Positions 51,059-60,300 of a DNA stretch of 64,000 nt are shown here, in pieces. Made by a program: the position numbers and the translations under genes. Below the pieces are notes generated by a model. That model saw only the letters and a list, made by a program, of their open reading frames with translations, was not told the DNA's origin and ran no database searches. The DNA is taken from positions 62,001 through 126,000 of the forward strand of contig NZ_JAENHO010000020.1 in NCBI RefSeq assembly GCF_016785085.1. Reading direction: 5' to 3'. Each line of letters begins with the position of its first letter. The stretch's first letter is position 1. This DNA is from Paractinoplanes lichenicola. Lineage in GTDB: Bacteria; Actinomycetota; Actinomycetes; Mycobacteriales; Micromonosporaceae.

Positions 51059-53532
51059 GCGTTCCCGCCTTGCTCAGCGTCGGTGGTGGTCTCGTCCTTG
51101 TCGGCCGTGGCGCCCTCGGCCCAGCCCCGCTGATAGCGGGCGAATCGGTTGCGGGCCTCCTCGGGCGAGCGGAGCGGGGTGACCGGCTGGTCGGTGCTCT
51201 CCTTCTCGCTCTCCAGCAGCCCGGGCGCGAGGTGCTGCTGCGGGCGCCGGTGAGGCAACGCCGGCTTGGCCGGCTTGGTGGCCTCGGCCGGGGCCTGCGC
51301 GACCGGTTTCTCCGGCGCCTTCTCGGGCTCCGGCTCGAGCACGCCCACGGCCGATCGGCTGAGCTGCGGCGCCGCGGCGGCGGGGGCGGGCTCGGTGCGC
51401 TGGGCGGCCGGGATGATCGGCACGGCCCGGGTGTCGCCTGCGCCGTCCTTCTCCCCGCCGACCAGGATGCGCTCAGGCAGCAGCACGATGGCCAGCAGAC
51501 CCCCGTACGCGGAACGCCGCAGGCTGATCTGCACGCCCTCCCGCTTGGCCAGCTCGGCCACCACGTGCAGGCCGATCTGGGCGCCGTCGCGCAGCTCGGT
51601 CACATCCGGCGTCGGCGCGGTCGCCAGCATCGTGTTGGCCCGCTCGACGGCCTCGGCCGACATGCCCACCCCGGCGTCCTCGATCTCGACCGCCACGCCG
51701 TGCTGCACCCGGCTCGACGTGACCCAGACCGTCGTCTCCGGCGGCGAGAACGCCAGCGCGTTGTCGAGCAGCTCGGCCAGCAGGTGGATGACCTCGGCCA
51801 CCGCGTGCCCGGCGAGCGCCACGTCGTTGGCCCGGCGCAGCGTGATCCGCTGATAGTTGCGGGCCTCGGCGAACGAGGCCAGCAGCACCCGGCGCAGCGG
51901 AACCGGGTTTTGGAAGCGGCGGCCGATCTGCCCGCCGGCCAGAATCACCAGGTTCTCCAGGAAGCGGCGGGTCTGGTTGAGCTGGTGGTGGATGTCGAAC
52001 AGGCCGGTCAGCAGCTTCTCGTCGCCGACCTTCTCCTGCAGGTCCTCGACCACCTTGAGGCCGCGCTGCAGCGGGCGCTGGGGCCGCCGGGCGACACCCA
52101 TCAGCATCGCCGTGCCGGCCGCGCGGGCCTTGGCCTCGTCGACCGCCGCCCCCGCCGCGGCCTGCAGCGACCGGTTGATGACCCGGGCCACCTGGCCGAT
52201 CTCGTCGCCGCCGTAATCCGGGGCGGCGAACTCGGCCGCCAGGTCGACCGGCTCGCGGCGGCGCAGCCTGGTCATGACGGCGGGCAGGCGCTGGTCGACC
52301 AGGGCGTCCGCGTCGGTGCCGAGCTTGGCCAGGCGTACGGAGAGGGCCCGGTCGACCAGAACCCGGGACTGGCGGACCGCCCACCAGATCGCCGCCACCG
52401 CGATCGCGAGGGCCAGCACCGAGCCCAGCGAGGCGGTCAGCAGCTGGTTGTTGCCGGTGCGCAGGGCCTTGGCCGAGACCGCGTCGGCCTGCCGCACGGT
52501 CAGCTCGATCAGGTCGGCCGAGACCATGCCGGTGAGCTGCGACCACCGGTCGACGCCGAGGGTGAGCCGGGGCGGCACCTGCCGCACCCACGGGCCACCG
52601 GCGATGATCGACTCCTCGACCTGCGTGAGCTGCTTCCAGCTGTCGCCGGCCTGAATCTCGGCGTACCAGGCCTGCACGCTCGGTTCCAGATGCGCGGCCG
52701 AGGTGGTCAGGGCGGCGTGATAGGCGCCCACGAGCCGGACGAACTCGAGATAGTTGACCCGGGTGAGCGGGCCCGAGGCCAGGGCGCCGTCGATGATCGA
52801 GGCGGCCCGGGACATCGAGTCGCCGGCCCGGAACACCTCGGTGGCCGTGATGCCGCCCTGGGTCGCCGTCACGTCCGGCACGACCCGGGCCTGGTTGTCG
52901 AACAACTCGGTCGCCGCGTCGAGCAGCTCGTTGTAGAACGCGTACGCCGCCGCGCCGGTCATCGACTGCGAGTCGATCGCGCTGCGGGTGCCGGGCAGCC
53001 GGTCGAGATAGCCGGACAGGTCGGCCCAGCGCGTCTTGATCGACTCCGGGGCCAAGCCGAGCGCGCTGTCGGCCGCCTCCCGCAGCGCCTGCACCTGCCC
53101 GTCGGTGCGCTGCCGCCGGTCGAGCAGGGGCTCGAGACCGTTCGTGGGGCGGGCCAGGAAGGCGACGCTCAGCCGGCGTTCCTGCTGCAGCGACCCCAGC
53201 GCGGCCACGGCCGGGATCGACACCTGCCGCACCGAGTTGGCCACGGCCCGGTTGTAGAAGCCCTGAAAGACCAGGTAACCCGAGGCGGCGAACCAGATGA
53301 GCAGGGCCACCACGCTGGGCACGAGGACGAGCCGGACGACACGCCGGGAGATGGACTGCTGGCCCCGTTCGCGAGCTGCCGCCGGACCGGCCGATGTGGA
53401 CGTCACCGAGAATCCCAATCGGATAGGAGTCGTTGTGCGCGCGGCAACCCGCAGCCGGCGGAACCCCCGCGCCGACCCGCCACCGGACGAGCCTGCAAAC
53501 CCTAGCGTCGAGCCGGTTCCGGCACCAGACAT
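51055..53532 (-). CDS. cvnA: Conservon sensor histidine kinase CvnA
   Basis: 825 residues from ATG 53532 (GGGCGGG upstream; GTG 53406 is possible). First membrane helix near residues 65-90 (VLVPSVVALLIWFAASGYLVF), a nitrate/nitrite-sensing-type extracytoplasmic helical domain to about 335, a second helix (LLTASLGSVLALAIAVAAIWWAV), a HAMP-like linker, a dimerisation helix with FDIHHQLNQTRRFLENL and a HATPase domain (ELLDNALAFSPPETTVWV; DAGVGMS). A disordered Pro/Ala/Glu-rich tail of about 180 residues ends the protein. Senses an outside signal for the Cvn complex. Confidence 0.92.
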   Translation of the reverse strand: MSGAGTGSTLGFAGSSGGGSARGFRRLRVAARTTTPIRLGFSVTSTSAGPAAARERGQQSISRRVVRLVLVPSVVALLIWFAASGYLVFQGFYNRAVANSVRQVSIPAVAALGSLQQERRLSVAFLARPTNGLEPLLDRRQRTDGQVQALREAADSALGLAPESIKTRWADLSGYLDRLPGTRSAIDSQSMTGAAAYAFYNELLDAATELFDNQARVVPDVTATQGGITATEVFRAGDSMSRAASIIDGALASGPLTRVNYLEFVRLVGAYHAALTTSAAHLEPSVQAWYAEIQAGDSWKQLTQVEESIIAGGPWVRQVPPRLTLGVDRWSQLTGMVSADLIELTVRQADAVSAKALRTGNNQLLTASLGSVLALAIAVAAIWWAVRQSRVLVDRALSVRLAKLGTDADALVDQRLPAVMTRLRRREPVDLAAEFAAPDYGGDEIGQVARVINRSLQAAAGAAVDEAKARAAGTAMLMGVARRPQRPLQRGLKVVEDLQEKVGDEKLLTGLFDIHHQLNQTRRFLENLVILAGGQIGRRFQNPVPLRRVLLASFAEARNYQRITLRRANDVALAGHAVAEVIHLLAELLDNALAFSPPETTVWVTSSRVQHGVAVEIEDAGVGMSAEAVERANTMLATAPTPDVTELRDGAQIGLHVVAELAKREGVQISLRRSAYGGLLAIVLLPERILVGGEKDGAGDTRAVPIIPAAQRTEPAPAAAAPQLSRSAVGVLEPEPEKAPEKPVAQAPAEATKPAKPALPHRRPQQHLAPGLLESEKESTDQPVTPLRSPEEARNRFARYQRGWAEGATADKDETTTDAEQGGNA

Positions 53533-53718
53533 AGCCCGCCCTGAGACGGTCCAACGTAGATCACATTTTGGTGTGCCCGCCTTGACCGGCCCGTCAGACC
53601 GCCCTCGCTCACCCTCGGGCGGCAGCCGGCCGGGTGTCCGCCGTGCGGTTGTCGCAGTCGGTCAGCTGAGACACTCGCCGGGGGCCACCGTCTGGCCCTG
53701 GAACTCTGGAGGCTTGAC

Positions 53719-54108
53719 GTGCGGACCGCCGGAATGTTCGTCGAGCTCGGCCAGACCCGTCATCCGGGACCGCCCGAGCGCATCGCCGATCACCTCGGGG
53801 CGGGCCCGCTCGATGACGCCGACCTGGTGACGCAGTACCTCGACCACGGCTACCAGCTGATCGACATGATGGACGTCGAACGGGATGTGCTCGCACCCGA
53901 TCAGCAGTTCCTCAGCGGCTCCTCGATCCTGACGGACGGCGAGTGGTTGTGGCGGCGGGACCTTTCTCACTACGTACGCCGTCACCACGTGACCCTCCCG
54001 AGGGACTTGCTCGCCGGCATCAGGGAGCGGGCCTACACGATGCCGTCGGTGGACGAGGAGAGGCTGGTCGCGCTCACCAGATACGCGGAGCACCTCGCGT
54101 TCGGGTAG
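53719..54108 (+). CDS. Small conserved-looking protein, unknown function
   Basis: 129 residues from GTG 53719 with GGAGG at 6-nt spacing, divergent from cvnA. Acidic, no signal peptide or membrane segment. Residues 65-90 (SGSSILTDGEWLWRRDLSHYVRRHHVTLP) resemble a recurring actinobacterial hypothetical-protein motif with immunity-like character. No function assigned. Good codon use and a strong ribosome binding site argue for a real gene. Confidence 0.65.
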   Translation: MRTAGMFVELGQTRHPGPPERIADHLGAGPLDDADLVTQYLDHGYQLIDMMDVERDVLAPDQQFLSGSSILTDGEWLWRRDLSHYVRRHHVTLPRDLLAGIRERAYTMPSVDEERLVALTRYAEHLAFG

Positions 54109-54171
54109 CGCTCAACAGACCCAGCGGAACTTCGCCGGTGGGCCGCTTCGTTGTTCGCTACAGCGCCGGCT

Positions 54172-54189
54172 CGGTCAATGACTTGACCG
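54172..54189. terminator. Stem-loop between convergent genes
   Basis: CGGTCAA-TGAC-TTGACCG: a perfect 7-bp stem with a 4-nt loop, 64 bp after the small protein gene and 27 bp before the end of the convergent MFS gene. Probable bidirectional terminator; no T-run. Confidence 0.5.
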
Positions 54190-54215
54190 GAGGCGGTGGG
54201 CATTTCGTCGCCGGC

Positions 54216-55862
54216 CTACGCGAGACCGTCGCGGGTGTCTCCGCCCCGGCCCGCCAGTAGCAGGCCGAGCAGGGCGCCGAGCACACAGAGGGCGGCTGTG
54301 ATCAGGAAGATTTCGCGGTATTCAGTCTGCAGGGCGGACTTGACGGCTAACTCGTACGCGGCGAGGCGGTTCTGGTATTCGGCCGGTTCGACGCCGAACG
54401 GGAGGGGAGTGTCGAGGGTGGCGGTGAGTTCCTGGAAGCGGTGCAGGCCCCACGCGGTCAGGGCGGCCACGCCGACCAGCATGCCGACCATGCGGGCCAC
54501 GACGGCGGCGGCCGAGGCGACGCCGTGGCGGTCGGGGGGTGTCACGCGGAGCACGGCCGCGGCCAGCGGGGCGATGACCAGGCCCAGGCCGAAGCCGGCG
54601 AGGGCGAGGTCGGTGTCGAGGCGGGGCAGGAAGCCCAGGTGCCGGGCGGCGAGCACGTCGGTCGGCCAGTACGCGATCAGGCCGTACGCGAAAGCGGCCG
54701 TGAGCAGGCCGAGCAGGGTGACCACGCGCTCGCCCAGGCGGGTGAGGATCGCGCCGCCGAGGACGGCGCCGAGCGGGAGGGCGATCAGGAAGCGGCTCAG
54801 CAGCAGGGTGCCGCCGAACGCGTCCTTGCCGAGCAGCGTCTGGGCGACCAGTTGGACGTCGACGAGCGTCACCATCAGGGCGGCGCCGGCGCAGAAGCTC
54901 GCGCCGAGGGCGGCCAGGAAAGGCGCCATGCGTACGCCGGAAGGGTCGAAAAGCTTGGTGCGGGCGCGGCGCTCCCACAGGGCGAAAAGCACGAGCGCGA
55001 CGACGCCGGCGGCGATGGTGGGCGGGCCCCACGACGGGAGGACCGCACGCTCGGGGTCGGGGTTGTAGAGGCCGACCACCAGCAGGGCCAGGCCGGCGGC
55101 GAGCAGGATGCCGCCGAGCACGTCGATGCCGGGGCGCCGCTCGCGCGGGGCGGTCTCGTGCGGGCTGGTCTCACGTGGGGCGGTCTCGTGCGGGGCGGTC
55201 TCGTGCGGGCTGGTCTCACGTGGGGCGGTCTCGCGTGGGGCGGTCTCGCGTGGGAGGGCGGAGCGGGGGAGGGCGGAGCGGGGGAGGGCGAACCAGACGG
55301 CGACGGCGGCCGCGGCGGCCAGCGGGATGTTGATCCAGAAGATGCCGCGCCAGCCGATCAGGGCGGCCAGCGCGCCGCCGTAGAGCGGGCCGAGCACGCT
55401 GCCCAGCTCCTGCGCGGCGCCGACCGCGCCGAGGGCGATCGCGCGGCGGTGCTGTTCGGTCCAGAGGTCGCCGGCCAGGGCCATCGTCACCGGCAGCAGG
55501 GCGCCGCCGGCCAGGCCCTGCACGACGCGGCCGGTGATCAGCCAGTGCAGCGACTCGCCCGAGGCCGCGGTGACGGCCGAGCCGACGGCGAAGCCGGCCA
55601 GGCAGGCGATGATGACCGCGCGGCGGCCGAGCCGGTCGGAGAGCGAGCCCAGCAGCGGCATGCCGGCCACATAGCCGAGCAGGAAGCCGGTGACGATCGG
55701 GGTGGCCCGCTCGAGGTGATTGAGCGGGATGTGCACGTCGCGCAGGATGTCGGTCAGGACCGTGACGACCACGTACGCGTCGAGGGCCGCGAGCAGGACC
55801 GTGGCCCCGCCGACCCCGATCGCCAGGCGCCGGCGGGCTTGGACCGGGGCGCTACGGAGCAC
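54216..55862 (-). CDS. MFS transporter of the EmrB/QacA-P55 type
   Basis: 548 residues from ATG 55862, overlapping the lipoprotein gene by 11 bp. Fourteen predicted membrane helices (DHA2 layout), with the loop 2-3 motif GSLSDRLGRRAVI near 71 and a motif-C-like GPLYGGALAAL near 157. A cytoplasmic-loop insertion at about 195-245 is a run of five-residue repeats (RETAP, HETAP, RETSP). Next to an LprG-like lipoprotein, it parallels the mycobacterial LprG-Rv1410c (P55) pair that moves triacylglycerol-type lipids and affects drug tolerance. That function is inferred from synteny. Confidence 0.88.
   Translation of the reverse strand: MLRSAPVQARRRLAIGVGGATVLLAALDAYVVVTVLTDILRDVHIPLNHLERATPIVTGFLLGYVAGMPLLGSLSDRLGRRAVIIACLAGFAVGSAVTAASGESLHWLITGRVVQGLAGGALLPVTMALAGDLWTEQHRRAIALGAVGAAQELGSVLGPLYGGALAALIGWRGIFWINIPLAAAAAVAVWFALPRSALPRSALPRETAPRETAPRETSPHETAPHETAPRETSPHETAPRERRPGIDVLGGILLAAGLALLVVGLYNPDPERAVLPSWGPPTIAAGVVALVLFALWERRARTKLFDPSGVRMAPFLAALGASFCAGAALMVTLVDVQLVAQTLLGKDAFGGTLLLSRFLIALPLGAVLGGAILTRLGERVVTLLGLLTAAFAYGLIAYWPTDVLAARHLGFLPRLDTDLALAGFGLGLVIAPLAAAVLRVTPPDRHGVASAAAVVARMVGMLVGVAALTAWGLHRFQELTATLDTPLPFGVEPAEYQNRLAAYELAVKSALQTEYREIFLITAALCVLGALLGLLLAGRGGDTRDGLA
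55141..55290 (-). repeat. 15-bp coding minisatellite in the MFS gene
   Basis: Seven full 15-bp units plus a partial one lie at 55141-55260 (plus-strand form TCGTGCGGGGCGGTC with variants), followed by a related 15-bp repeat GGGCGGAGCGGGGGA to about 55290. Units 2-4 and 5-7 are near copies, a 45-bp higher-order duplication. Each unit encodes five residues, so copy changes keep the frame. Confidence 0.85.
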
Positions 55863-56541
55863 TGATCGTCACCGGTTCGTCGAACTTCTGGAACGTCACC
55901 GTGACCGTGCCGCCGGGCAGCGTGAAGGTCGACTTGAGCAGGCGCTTGTCGGCGTCGGCGATCCACAGCTTGGCCGGGATGCTGCCTGTGACGCCGGGGA
56001 TGAGCCCCTTGAGGTCGGGGCCGGTGCTGGTGGCGGCGACGCGCCAGGCGTCCTTGCCGTCGACCGCCTCCTTGGCCTCGGTGGTGGCGCCGGTGGCCGA
56101 GCCGAGCACCTTGGCGATGCCGCGGCTGGGGTCGAGGATGGCCGACGGGTCGTAGACGGAGGCGGCCAGCGTGAGCGGCAAGGCCTGGAAGCCGCCGGTC
56201 GGGCCCTTCAGATAGATCTTGTCGCCGACGATCACGAACTCGAGCTCGACGGGCTGGCCCGACTGCTCGATCTGCGCGGTGCCCTTGGCGCTGCCCTCCT
56301 TGGTCAGCGTGCCCTCGGCCCGGCGCAGGCTGAGCCCGGCGATCTCGCCGTCGGCCTCGATCAGGAACTGCGTCGTCTTGATCGCCCGCATCGCCGCGGC
56401 CGAGTCTTTGACCAGGGTGTCGCCGGCCGGCAGGGTTTCCGCCGGGGGTTTGTCCGCGCTGGTCTCGGTCTTGTCGGACGTGCACGCGACCAGCGAGAAG
56501 AAAGCGGCGGACAGCGCGAGGGCGGCGCGGAGTCGGAACAT
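55852..56541 (-). CDS. lprG: LprG/LppX-family lipoprotein
   Basis: 229 residues. Type II signal ending in lipobox LVAC with lipidated Cys20. The mature part matches the LppX_LprAFG fold that binds acyl chains: SAAAMRAIKTTQFLIEADGE, GDKIYLKGPTGGFQALPL and a VDGKDAWRV strand. Likely shuttles lipids at the outer face of the membrane for the adjoining MFS exporter, with which it overlaps by 11 bp. Confidence 0.9.
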   Translation of the reverse strand: MFRLRAALALSAAFFSLVACTSDKTETSADKPPAETLPAGDTLVKDSAAAMRAIKTTQFLIEADGEIAGLSLRRAEGTLTKEGSAKGTAQIEQSGQPVELEFVIVGDKIYLKGPTGGFQALPLTLAASVYDPSAILDPSRGIAKVLGSATGATTEAKEAVDGKDAWRVAATSTGPDLKGLIPGVTGSIPAKLWIADADKRLLKSTFTLPGGTVTVTFQKFDEPVTISAP

Positions 56542-56590
56542 AGGGCGAATGCTAGACGGGCCCGCAAATCGTGTCGTCAGCCTCTCAGGT

Positions 56591-57136
56591 TCACCATATA
56601 TAGGGGATCAGCCGGGCCCGGGTCGCCGCGAACCGCACATAGCGGTCACCCAGGGCGGCGATCAGGGCCTTCTCCTCTATCCGGATGCGATGGAGCACGG
56701 CCAGCAGGATCAGGGCGGTGGCCCCGGCCGCGCCGAGCCAGCTGCCCGCGGCGAGGCCGGCCCCGGCGAAGATGAGGATGAGACCGGTGTAGCCCGGATG
56801 CCGCAGCACCCGGTAGGGGCCCCGGTCGACGACCTCCTGAGCCCCGCCGACCCGCAGGACGACGGTGAAGTAGCGGCCCAGGGCGGCGAACGACCACCAG
56901 CGCAGCAGCAGCCCCAGCAGGCCGATCGTCATCCCCGTGACGAAGAGCGGCCGGCCGCCGCCGGGTGCGAGCGCGCGGCCCAGCGGAACCATCACGATCG
57001 CGCCGAAGAACATCAGCCGGAAGAAGATCTCGGCCCGCGGGTCGACCCGGGCGGCCTCGCGCCGGAGCCGGAAGGCCTGCACCACCTCGCCGGCCGCGAA
57101 GGCACCGGCGCCGGTCAGAAACAGGGCGCCTCCCAT
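56591..57136 (-). CDS. ICMT-like membrane methyltransferase
   Basis: 181 residues, four to five membrane helices. The C-terminal motif VDRGPYRVLRHPGYTG and IEEKALIAALGDRYVRFAATRARLIPYIW are those of isoprenylcysteine carboxyl methyltransferase/PEMT-like integral-membrane enzymes. The substrate is unknown in bacteria. Lies 50 bp upstream of the lipoprotein gene in the same direction and could be part of that unit. Confidence 0.88.
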   Translation of the reverse strand: MGGALFLTGAGAFAAGEVVQAFRLRREAARVDPRAEIFFRLMFFGAIVMVPLGRALAPGGGRPLFVTGMTIGLLGLLLRWWSFAALGRYFTVVLRVGGAQEVVDRGPYRVLRHPGYTGLILIFAGAGLAAGSWLGAAGATALILLAVLHRIRIEEKALIAALGDRYVRFAATRARLIPYIW

Positions 57137-57240
57137 GCCGCGAGTGTCTCGAAGCCGGCCCGCGGGGGCAAGCGGTCAGGCATCGAGCCTGATGATTGCC
57201 TTTGCGTGACGGAATACGTACGATCGTGTTACCGATCCGG

Positions 57241-57254
57241 GTGAAACGTTTCAC
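57241..57254. promoter_or_regulatory. Perfect LacI-type palindrome upstream of the rhamnosidase
   Basis: GTGAAACGTTTCAC is a perfect 14-bp palindrome centred on CG, the classic LacI/GalR-family operator form. It lies 86 bp before the rhamnosidase start and 105 bp from the divergent methyltransferase start. Sugar-responsive repression of the rhamnosidase is the likely meaning; no regulator gene is in the window. Confidence 0.75.
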
Positions 57255-57339
57255 GAAATCAGTGCGGCACGACGTGCCGTTCCTTGGCGTGCCCGGTTGG
57301 TGGCCACTCCGTCAACGAGAAGATCGGAAGGGTGCCACT

Positions 57340-60300
57340 TTGAAACGAGTAATCGGACTCATCGCCGCCGTCATCATGATCGTCGCCGCTGCGCCGGCTC
57401 CGGCTCGAGCGGCAGCGCCCGCGCTGTCAGCCGCCGGGCTCACCGTTGAGGGGGTCGCGGGCGCGCTCGGCCTCGACACCCCGGCGCCCCGGCTCGGCTG
57501 GCTGGTCAACTCCGCCCAGCGTGGTGTCACGCAATCCGCGTACCAGGTCCGGGTCGCCACCACCGCGGCCAAACTTTCCAAGGCCGACGTCTGGGACAGT
57601 GGCCGCACCGCGAGCGCCAATTCGACCCAGGTCCCGTACGGTGGGCCGGCCCTCGCCTCGGCGACCCGCTATCACTGGCAGGTGCGCATCTGGGACGCCG
57701 CCGGACGCGCCTCGGCCTGGAGTGCCCCGTCCTGGTGGGAGACGGGTCTGCTGCGGGCCTCGGACTGGCAGGCCAAGTGGATCGGGCGGGAACGGCCCAG
57801 CGCCGCCTGGTCCGACTACACAGTGGACGTGCGCCTGACGGTGACCCGCGACGCGGCCGGGGTCTTCTTCCGGGCCAAGAGCGTCAACGACGCGTACATG
57901 TGGCAGCTGGCCAATTTCAACAACGTGCCGACGCTGCGGCCGCACGTCCGGGTCGGCGGCACCTGGACCTTGCTCAAGGAGGTGCCGCTGACGATTGACG
58001 TCGCCGAGCCGCACGATCTGCGCATCGAGGCGGCCGGGAGCACCATCAAGACGTACGTGGACGGCTCTTTGGCCGACACGACCGTGGACACGCGTCAGAC
58101 CAGCGGGACGGTCGGGTTGCGTACGTCGGGAACCGAGGCGGCAATCGTGCACTCGGTCAAAGTCGTAGCGGGCGGCAAGACCGAGGTCGACGCCGATCTG
58201 ACCGGTGACACCAACCCGTTCACCGCGGGGACGCCGACTCCGCAGGGGCTCGAGGTGTCAGGCTCGCTGGAGACGCTGCTGGCCGACGGCGGCAAACCGT
58301 TGCTGCGGCACGAGTTCCGGGTCGACCGCAAAGTCAGCCGGGCCCGCGTCTACGCGACCGCGCTCGGCGCCTACGAGCTCTCGCTCAACGGTCAGCGGGT
58401 CGGCGATCACCTGCACGCGCCGGGCTGGACCGACTACGCCAAACGGATCCAGTATCAGACCTTCGACGTCACCGAGCAGCTCGTGGCGGGGGAGAACACG
58501 ATCGGCGCGATGCTGGGCGACGGCTGGTATTCGGGCTCGATCGGCTGGTTCGGCGACAAGCAGTACGGCGACCGGCCCCAACTGCTCGCGCAGCTGCGCA
58601 TCGACTACACCGACGGCACCTCGCAGACGATCGGCAGCGACGGCACCTGGCGGTCGGCCGACGGGCCGGTGCTGCGGGCCGACAACATCCACGGCGAGAC
58701 GTACGACGCCCGGCTCGAACCGGCGGGCTGGCGCGGTTCCGGCTTCGACGACGCGGGCTGGCCGGCGGCCACGGTCGGCAGCGACGCCCCGACGCAGCGC
58801 CTGGTCGCGCAGGTCGACCCGCCGGTCAAGGTGACCCAGGAGCTCGCCGCCAAGAAGCTGACCCAGCCCAAGCCGGGCGTGTGGGTGTTCGACCTGGGCC
58901 AGAACATGGTCGGCGCGACCCGGCTGCGGGTCACCGGCGCGGCCGGGCAGACCGTACGGATCCGGCACGCCGAGGTGCTCAACCCGGACGGCACGGTCTA
59001 CACCGCCAACCTGCGGACCGCCCAGGCCACCGACTACTACACCCTCGACGGCAAGGGGGCCGAGGTCTACGAGCCCCGGTTCACCTTCCACGGCTTCCGC
59101 TACGTGGAGCTGACCGGCTTCCCCGGCACCCCCACCCTGGCCACGGTGACCGGGCGGGTGATGGGCACGGCGGCCCCCTTCACCGGCGCGCTGACCACCT
59201 CCGACCCGATGGTCAACCAGCTGCAGAGCAACATCGTGTGGGGGCAGCGGGGCAACTTCCTGTCCATCCCGACCGACACCCCGGCCCGCGACGAGCGGCT
59301 CGGCTGGACGGGCGACATCAACGTGTTCGCCGAGACGGCCACCTTCAACATGGACTCGCTCAGCTTCCTGACCAAGTGGCTGGCCGACCTGCGGGACGCC
59401 CAGTCCGCCAACGGCGCCTACCCCGACGTCGCGCCCCGCAAATGCTGCGGCGACGGCGCCAGCGGGTGGGCCGACGCGGGCATCACGGTGCCGTACACGC
59501 TGTGGAAGCGTTACGGCGACACGAAGGTGCTGGCCGACCACTACGACTCGATGCGCCGCTACGTCGACTACGTGCAGGCCACCAGCAGCGGGCTGCTGCG
59601 ACCGGCCGCGGGCCCGTATCTGGACTGGCTCAACCTGGAGGACCCGACCCCGGCCGGCGTCATCGGCACCGCGTACGCCGCCTACAGCACCCGGCTCTTC
59701 GCCGAGATGGCCGCCGCGCTGGGCAAGACCGCCGACGCCGAGAAATACGGCACCCGGGCCACTGCGGTGACCAACGCGTTCGCCGCGGCGTACGTGTCGG
59801 CCGACGGGCGCGTGCAGGGGGACAGCCAGACCGCGTACGTGCTGGCTCTGAGCATGAATCTGGTGCCGGCCGACCGCCGGGACGCCGCCGGTGACCGGCT
59901 CGCGGAGAAGGTCGCGTCGCGGGGATATCACCTGTCGACCGGGTTTCTCGGCACGCCGGACCTGCTGCCCGCGCTGGCCGACACCGGGCATCTCGACATC
60001 GCGTACCGGCTGCTGCTCAACCAGGACTACCCGTCGTGGGGCTACGAGATCGCGCGCGGGGCGACCACGATCTGGGAGCGCTGGGACTCGATCAAGCCCG
60101 ACGGCAGCTTCGGCGACGTCGGCATGAATTCCTTCAACCATTACGCGTACGGGGCGGTGGGCGACTGGATGTACCGGACCGTCGGCGGCATCCGGCCCGA
60201 CGACGCGGCGCCCGGATTCCGGCACGTCACCATCGGGCCCAAGCCGGGCGGCGGGCTCACCTCGGCCCGGGCCACCTACAAGTCCCGGTACGGGCAGTTC

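Noticed and set aside
51040..53505. Long plus-strand open frame opposite cvnA
   Set aside because: Shadow of the kinase gene; repetitive basic composition and no domain.
55141..55290. CRISPR-like array
   Set aside because: Units are contiguous 15-bp repeats with no spacers and lie in frame inside an MFS gene.
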